Source of the DNA: Enterobacterales bacterium
GTDB taxonomy: Bacteria; Pseudomonadota; Gammaproteobacteria; Enterobacterales; Kangiellaceae
Direction of reading: 5' to 3'
Length of the DNA stretch: 52,369 nt
Assembly: GCA_030949565.1 (NCBI GenBank)
Contig: JAUZSK010000080.1
Span: 1 to 52,369, forward strand
Shown piece after piece: positions 48,501 to 52,369 of the stretch. The notes beneath the pieces are model-generated. The model made no database searches, was not told the origin of the DNA, and saw only the letters and a list, made by a program, of their open reading frames with translations. The translations under genes were made by a program, and so were the position numbers. How positions within the stretch are numbered: position 1 is the stretch's first letter; the number at the start of each line of letters is the position of its first letter.

Positions 48501-50013
48501 ATAGAGTTCTCCTTCGGCAGCGATCCATAATTGCTGGTTTTGAAAGCTTAAATGGTCTATTTTTTTGCCCCCTACTATCGAAGCGATTGGTGCGGGAGTT
48601 AAGTAGGTTGAATCAATGGTATTAAATTTTATTACACCCTTGTTACTTGCTAGCCAAATGGTTGTTGTATTTTCAACCGACATAGCTAGTTTAGCTACCT
48701 TAGAATGCGGCAGATCAATTGGGAAAGTGAAAAAAACGAATCGATTTTTCTTCGATGTTATATCGTTTAACTCCGCTTGAGGTATACAGCCAAACGCTCT
48801 CATTATCACTATGCATACTAAAAAACTGGTCATTTCTTAAATCTAGCCCTAGGTCTTTAAAATTGATGAGGTTAAGTAGTTTTAAATCGCTTGATAAATG
48901 CAATAACGCCTTATCACTGGCAATCCACATACTGGAGTCCGATGACACTGAAAAAGAACGAATCGACTGTTTGTTTAAAACTTCAGAAGGTAGATTAAGT
49001 GGGTACTCTTGAATTGAACGAGTATTCCAAATGAAAATACCATTTGACTCTGTCGCCATCCACAGTCTCTTTTGTTGGTCAAAAAAGAGTGATTTTATTT
49101 TATCTGATGCTTGCTTTAATAGGTTGTTGCTAATTGAGATTAATCGTCTGCTTTGGTAGGAGGACAGGTCTAATTCTAAAAGCCAATCCCCGCTTGTAAA
49201 ATAGATCAACCTATTATTATCGTTTAATGACATTGCGCCAGTCAGTTTATCGTGAAGCTTGGTTAAAGAGCTATTCTTTTTGGGCTCGGCTAAATAAAGC
49301 CCCTGATTAGTTGCAATGATCAACCGGCTATCGCTGGTTACTTTTAGTTGCAAGATTTTTAATTGACCAGTTAAACCTTCCAAAGCTACGGCTTTAACCG
49401 ATTGGGTTTGGATATTAAACTGATAGATCAGCTGTTTTGTTGCAAGCCATAAAATCTGTTTATTCCGCGCGTAGGCGATAATTCCATCTGATTCGAAAAA
49501 GACTTCTTGCTCGATTGGAAGCTGGATATCTCTACTTTTTGGGTTGAAATAAAATACTCCCTTCTGACTGATCACTAAAAGCTGCTCTTTAATCGACTCA
49601 ACACCAATAATGCGGCTTGAGGAATGACTTTGATTGAATTCTTTAGGAAATTGAATCAGACTGGTTTTTCCGGTTAGGGCATTAATGCCCATTAAACCGT
49701 TATCACCGGCTATCCATAAATTATTTTGTCTGTCTCGAGTGGTCGCATAGATATTTTGCTGCTGCAAATTCGTCGATATGAGATTAATCTTAGTGATATT
49801 CTGACCATCATAGCGATTGATTCCGGCATCGGTAGCAATCCATACATAACCAAATTTATCCTGCGACAAATGGTTTATCCGGTTGTGGCTGAGCCCTTGT
49901 TGTGTTGTGAGATGCTCGAACTTTAGCGGATCAAGTTCAATCAATGAATATGCATTGAGGCTATTCACTAGCAATAAGATTAATAAGAAAATTTTAAAAG
50001 GAGGTTTTAACAA
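45577..50013 (-). CDS. Propeller-PAS-GGDEF-EAL membrane protein (four frame breaks)
   Basis: One gene of about 1,480 residues. After a signal peptide come many two-component-type propeller repeats (FEHLTTQQGLSHNRINHLSQ, FGYVWIATDAGINRYDG), a Y_Y_Y-like region, a membrane helix (YELLYSLILLVVGYLAYRKY), a PAS domain (SHAFQSTQDIVIILDNKLNIL, then a PAC end), a GGDEF-like domain (YDPLTGLPNKALVFDRL) and an EAL-like domain (DDFGQSEASIKNLRRLKFHS, then QGYLLGDPM). Breaks: near A run 48730-48736, near 47357-47362, at T run 46880-46885 and near 46361-46366. The EAL part 46340-45577 was read through by hand without stops. The GGDEF position reads EKETF, the EAL position DIN and AEGVE reads AKGVE, so enzyme activity is doubtful. 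It starts with TTG at 50013 after GGAAGG. Confidence 0.82.
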
Positions 50014-50254
50014 TGATTACTGCCTTCCGTGTTGCTAAATTTGATGGTGATACCATGACTATTGTGCTTTTGAAGGACAGGCTGCTGAAACTGAAACTTT
50101 AAGTCATGGGTTTTATTGACTAATTGTATACTGAATCGAGGTCAAATTGCAGTAATGGTATGGCTTTCAGGCTCAAAATAGTTAACAAAAGGTTGCTCTA
50201 TAGGGTGAACTCCTATATTTTTTAAAAATCTTACAAAAGAATGATGAATAAAGC

Positions 50255-50283
50255 TTGTCATAAACACAACCTTCCGATAGAAT
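50255..50283 (+). promoter_or_regulatory. Strong promoter of the initiator tRNA
   Basis: TTGTCA (50255-50260), 17 bases, then TAGAAT (50278-50283), with a start expected close to 50290. The GCGCTCC discriminator is GC-rich, as in other stable-RNA promoters of this genome (compare the S10 promoter). The tRNA begins about 15 bases after the -10 box. The 50014-50254 gap has no gene I can support. Confidence 0.75.
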
Positions 50284-50297
50284 GCGCTCCACATTGA

Positions 50298-50380
50298 TGC
50301 GGGGTGGAGCGTAAGCCCTCGTAGCTCGTCGGGCTCATAACCCGCAGGTCGCCGGGGTTCAAATCCAGCCCTCGCTACCA
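50298..50380 (+). tRNA. Initiator tRNA-fMet (CAT), irregular
   Basis: The anticodon arm GTCGGGCTCATAACCCGC (about 50329-50345) is that of initiator tRNA, with the three G-C pairs, and the gene ends CGCTACCA. The first base pair (T/T) is unpaired, as in initiators. The D loop (about 13 bases) is longer than usual, and the T arm does not pair well (extra G near 50355). Total 83 bases against about 77 expected. Read errors or a decayed copy are both possible. Confidence 0.65.
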
Positions 50381-50389
50381 AATTAACAG

Positions 50390-50422
50390 AAAAAGCTGAT
50401 CAGAAATGATCGGCTTTTTTTG
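50390..50422 (+). terminator. Terminator after the initiator tRNA
   Basis: AGCTGATCA pairs with TGATCGGCT around the loop GAAA (one G-T pair), followed by seven T. This intrinsic terminator follows the tRNA by ten bases. Near-copies recur at 50609-50639, 50742-50774 and 50873-50902 inside the array. Confidence 0.85.
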
Positions 50423-50608
50423 TATCTCGACCTTCGGATAATGAGCCCTAAAAGCCGGGCTCAAGACTCTTATCCAGAGCGCCGAAGGTCTCAAATCCAG
50501 CCCCCACTTGTTCCCCCACCCTTGATGGGAGGGGTTAGGGCGGGTGGCAAAATGGTAAGTGACGTATTAGGTGATTTATTTTCTTATTCAAGTCGTTTAT
50601 TTATCAAG

Positions 50609-50639
50609 AAAAGCTGACCAGAAATGATCGGCTTTTTTT
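50609..50639 (+). terminator. Terminator copy 2 in the tRNA-derived array
   Basis: Near copy of the tRNA terminator (AGCTGACCA / TGATCGGCT, loop GAAA, seven T). One stem base has changed. It follows unrelated sequence rather than a tRNA end, because the GC-rich element interrupts this unit. Confidence 0.75.
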
Positions 50640-50741
50640 GTATCTGACCTTCGGATAATGAGCCCTAAAAGCTAGGCTCAAGACTCTCATCCAGGAGGCG
50701 CCGAAGGTCTCAAATCCAGCCCCCGCTACCAAATTTAACAG

Positions 50742-50774
50742 AAAAAGCTGATCAAAATGATCGGCTTTTTTTTT
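50742..50774 (+). terminator. Terminator copy 3 in the tRNA-derived array
   Basis: AGCTGATCA / TGATCGGCT with a short loop (AAA), then nine T. It lies ten bases after a copied CGCTACCA tRNA end. Confidence 0.75.
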
Positions 50775-50872
50775 GTATTCGACTCCGGGTTATGAGCCCC
50801 AAAAGCCGGGCTCAAGACTCTAATCCAGAGCGCCGAAGGTCTCAAATCCAGCCCCCGCTACCAAATTTAACA

Positions 50873-50902
50873 GAAAAGCTGATCAGAAATGATCGGCTTT
50901 TT
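50873..50902 (+). terminator. Terminator copy 4 in the tRNA-derived array
   Basis: AGCTGATCA GAAA TGATCGGCT with five T. Again it follows a copied CGCTACCA end by ten bases. Same unit order as in the original tRNA gene. Confidence 0.7.
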
Positions 50903-50979
50903 CGTATTCGACCTTCAGGTTATCAGCCCTAAAAGCTGGAAGCTCAAGACTGATACCCATAATCAATCAATTTGCAGGT

Positions 50980-51180
50980 TTCAGTGTGATTTAAAATGAC
51001 TTTAGGCTGGGCGTTGATTGAAGGCTATGGTTATTCCATAGGCGAAATCAACAACAACGTATAAAGTCATTTTAAACCCATCGGTAGAAGCACCTGAGAG
51101 CACCCACTTCGGCGTTGCATGAACTTATAATAACTATTACCGCCTCCATGCGTCTTCAATTGAACACTCTCAGCTGCTTT
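50980..51180. other. Long hairpin element downstream of the tRNA array
   Basis: TTTAAAATGACTTTA (50991-51005) pairs with TAAAGTCATTTTAAA (51062-51076), a 15-base perfect stem. Inside it, CGTTGATT pairs with AATCAAC, and CTATGG pairs with CCATAG at the centre (about 51026-51042). The right part, up to a GC-rich repeat at 51187, has no gene. The high pairing suggests a folded RNA or a mobile hairpin. Confidence 0.5.
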
Positions 51181-51186
51181 CTGAAA

Positions 51187-51227
51187 TCCCCCATCCTTAA
51201 TGGAAGGGGGCTAGGGGGCGGGTGACA
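51187..51227. repeat. GC-rich dispersed repeat
   Basis: CCCCCATCCTTAATGGAAGGGG, then GGGGGCGGGTGACA, a relative of the copies at 38159-38200 and 50511-50549. The palindromic half and the CGGGTG tail are conserved. The 51231-51680 stretch that follows has one open frame (51258-51557) that I cannot support as a gene. Confidence 0.6.
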
Positions 51228-51689
51228 TAAAATAAAAATTCAATACCTGTTTTTAGGTTGAACGGCTACCCTATAAATAGGTTATTGCGCTGCTTAGGCT
51301 TGACTTGCATAGATAGTGTGAGTGTAGTTATAAGTTGTCACTCTACGCAAACTAATGCTTGCAGTAGTTCATATCTTATTGAAAACATGGTATTTTTACA
51401 GTCTGTGACATCTTATGGTTGCGCGTATTCATGTCACAATTTAAAAGTATGCATAAAATATCGTCAATCGTACAAGGGGATTGAGATCTCTAGTTTGGTC
51501 CCTCTTTTTCGCTATCAATATAAAGCAAGACCTAAACCTCCTGAAAACCTGCCTTAGATCAATCTCAACTGAATATTCGTTTCTTTGAGCAGCAGCGTCT
51601 TACTGCTTTGTTCATTTGAATTTGCAGACCCTTAGCTAGGAAAAACTCGTTATGCAAACGTAGTAAACTTAAACGGTGTTGATACATTG

Positions 51690-51717
51690 TTGACACGCTA
51701 TATCGGTGTGATATAGT
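51690..51717 (+). promoter_or_regulatory. MazEF-like promoter with palindromic operator
   Basis: TTGACA (51690-51695) and TATAGT (51712-51717) with a 16-base spacer. The palindrome CTATATC-GGTGT-GATATAG (51698-51716) fills the spacer and -10, ideal for autorepression by the MazE-like antitoxin that follows. Confidence 0.65.
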
Positions 51718-51748
51718 AGATACATTGTTATTAAAGAGGTGTTTAGAA

Positions 51749-52005
51749 ATGATTTTTCATTAAGAAAAATTGGGAACTCAAGAGGGATAGTCATTCCTGC
51801 CCCACTATTGCGACAACTTAACACTCATGGTGCAGATGCTTTTTTGAAGGTAATGTCGTGAAAGGTAGAGCTTGTTCTTCGAGCCTGCTTCTAAAAAGAA
51901 AAATACGCACTAAGCTCGTTACTTGAAAAATGTGATGAGTCAGCCCCAATGCCTAAAGCTATTAACGAATGGGATAACATCGACTTAGTTGGCGATGATC
52001 AGTAA
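51749..52005 (+). pseudogene. MazE/PemI-like antitoxin (frameshifted)
   Basis: Shifted frames give SLRKIGNSRGIVIPAPLLRQL, the AbrB-type MazE N-terminus, then ALSSLLEKCDESAPMPKAINEW with NIDLVGDDQ as the toxin-binding C-terminal end. Two or more indels are needed (one in the T run at 51753-51757, others near 51850 and 51890), so the gene may be damaged or misread. AAAGAGG lies nine bases before the ATG at 51749. Confidence 0.6.
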
Positions 52006-52350
52006 TGGCTGTACTTTAACCAGGGCGATATTGTAAGAGTTTGCTTAAATCCCGTCCTGAAAGAGAATTGAGCGGTGATTTTAGACCTTGTTTAGTTCTA
52101 TCGCCAAAAGCGTTTAACCGCCTTGGCGTGACTCTAATAGCTCCTATTTCGCAGGGCGGTGATTTTGGCAAGAGTACGAGGCTTCGGCATGAACTTAATG
52201 GGGTGCGGAACTGAAACTCAAGGCGTTGTACTTTTAAGCGGAATAAGAATGGTTGATTTGAAAGCAAGAAAAGCTAAAAGAATAGAACAAGCACCAAACG
52301 AAATTTTAGAAGAATCATTGGCAATATTGAACGCCATATTAGAAACCTAA
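52005..52350 (+). pseudogene. MazF/ChpB-like mRNA interferase toxin (frameshifted)
   Basis: About 114 residues once three indels are corrected: NQGDIVRVCLNPVLK, then FRPCLVLSPKAFNRLGVTLIAP and VRGFGMNLMGCGTETQGVVL, then IRMVDLKARKAKRIE. These are MazF/PemK family segments (GDIV, RPxLVLSP, GTETQGVV, DLKAR). Breaks lie near 52015, 52060 and 52168. It overlaps the antitoxin stop as TAATG. The real gene may be intact. Confidence 0.65.
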
Positions 52351-52369
52351 TAAGCGCTTCAAGAATTCT

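Larger units (their letters stand above)
50381..50959. repeat. Tandem tRNA-derived palindrome and terminator array
   Basis: Three to four repeats, each with a palindrome (GACCTTCGG ... CCGAAGGTC at 50429-50490, 50646-50709, 50781-50841, decayed at 50910-50959), then a copy of the tRNA 3' end (TCAAATCCAGCCCCCGCTACCA), then a terminator. The sequence CGGGTTATGAGCCC at 50786-50799 is the exact reverse complement of the tRNA anticodon arm at 50331-50344. One unit is interrupted by a GC-rich repeat at 50511-50549. Confidence 0.7.

Noticed and set aside
50010-50101. Short plus-strand frame starting MITAFRVAKFDGD
   Set aside because: Only about 29 residues, and it overlaps the start of the sensor gene. 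It could be the tail of a lost gene, but nothing supports a product.
50142-50381. Open frame antisense to the initiator tRNA (begins MVARAGFEPRRPAGYEP)
   Set aside because: It is the well-known artefact frame opposite tRNA genes and has no promoter or ribosome site.
51258-51557. 99-residue open frame after the GC-rich repeat
   Set aside because: No family, no ribosome binding site and cysteine-rich low-quality composition. Probably chance.

Overview
The window looks like a chromosome segment of an AT-rich marine-type gammaproteobacterium. The order of the ribosomal genes, a 103-residue S10, zinc-free 101-residue S14, NtrC- and PilZ-type signalling, EttA, ArfB and 3-mercaptopyruvate sulfurtransferase all fit this. 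A Kangiella/Oceanospirillales-like relative is possible but is only a guess. The reading is dotted with single-base indels, mostly in homopolymer runs. They interrupt at least six ribosomal protein genes that a living cell needs intact, so most broken genes here are probably sequencing errors. I therefore give corrected spans and say where each break is.

Layout. Bases 1-1133 carry an ISAs1-type insertion sequence, broken twice and cut by the window edge. It sits directly upstream of the S10 promoter. Bases 1173-15512 are the continuous S10-spc-alpha ribosomal cluster: rpsJ-rplCDWB-rpsS-rplV-rpsC-rplP-rpmC-rpsQ, then rplNXE-rpsNH-rplFR-rpsE-rpmD-rplO-secY-rpmJ, then rpsMKD-rpoA-rplQ. Visible controls are an S10 promoter with an attenuator-like leader, an alpha-operon promoter with a structured leader, a perfect hairpin between rpoA and rplQ, and a terminator after rplQ.

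Bases 15626-24195 hold mixed genes: an Lgt-family membrane protein with an altered active-site motif, a HigBA-type toxin-antitoxin pair with a candidate operator, an ICMT-like methyltransferase, a GNAT protein, a DUF2970 protein, class II DAHP synthase, radA, a PilZ protein, the circularly permuted GTPase RbgA/YlqF, a DUF3820 protein and a MOSC protein.

Bases 24411-35872 are accessory DNA. A roughly 2,270-residue secreted SpvB/TcB-Rhs polymorphic toxin ends in a Cys/His peptidase- or amidase-like tip. A small exported protein follows two bases later and is a likely immunity protein. Then come a displaced 330-bp Rhs tip copy that runs into the 3' end of a GST gene, a methyltransferase, a membrane protein, an HxlR regulator and a VapBC-like pair bracketed by two related inverted-repeat elements.

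Bases 35998-50013 hold arfB, sseA (with three NtrC-consensus palindromes upstream), a VOC protein, an exported HEAT-repeat/cyclophilin fusion, ettA, murI, a lipoprotein transglycosylase, a PlsB-like acyltransferase, a PilZ protein and a very large propeller-PAS-GGDEF-EAL membrane protein whose catalytic motifs are degenerate. Bases 50255-52350 hold an aberrant initiator tRNA with a strong promoter, a tandem array of tRNA-derived palindromes and terminators, a long hairpin element, and a frameshifted MazEF-like pair.
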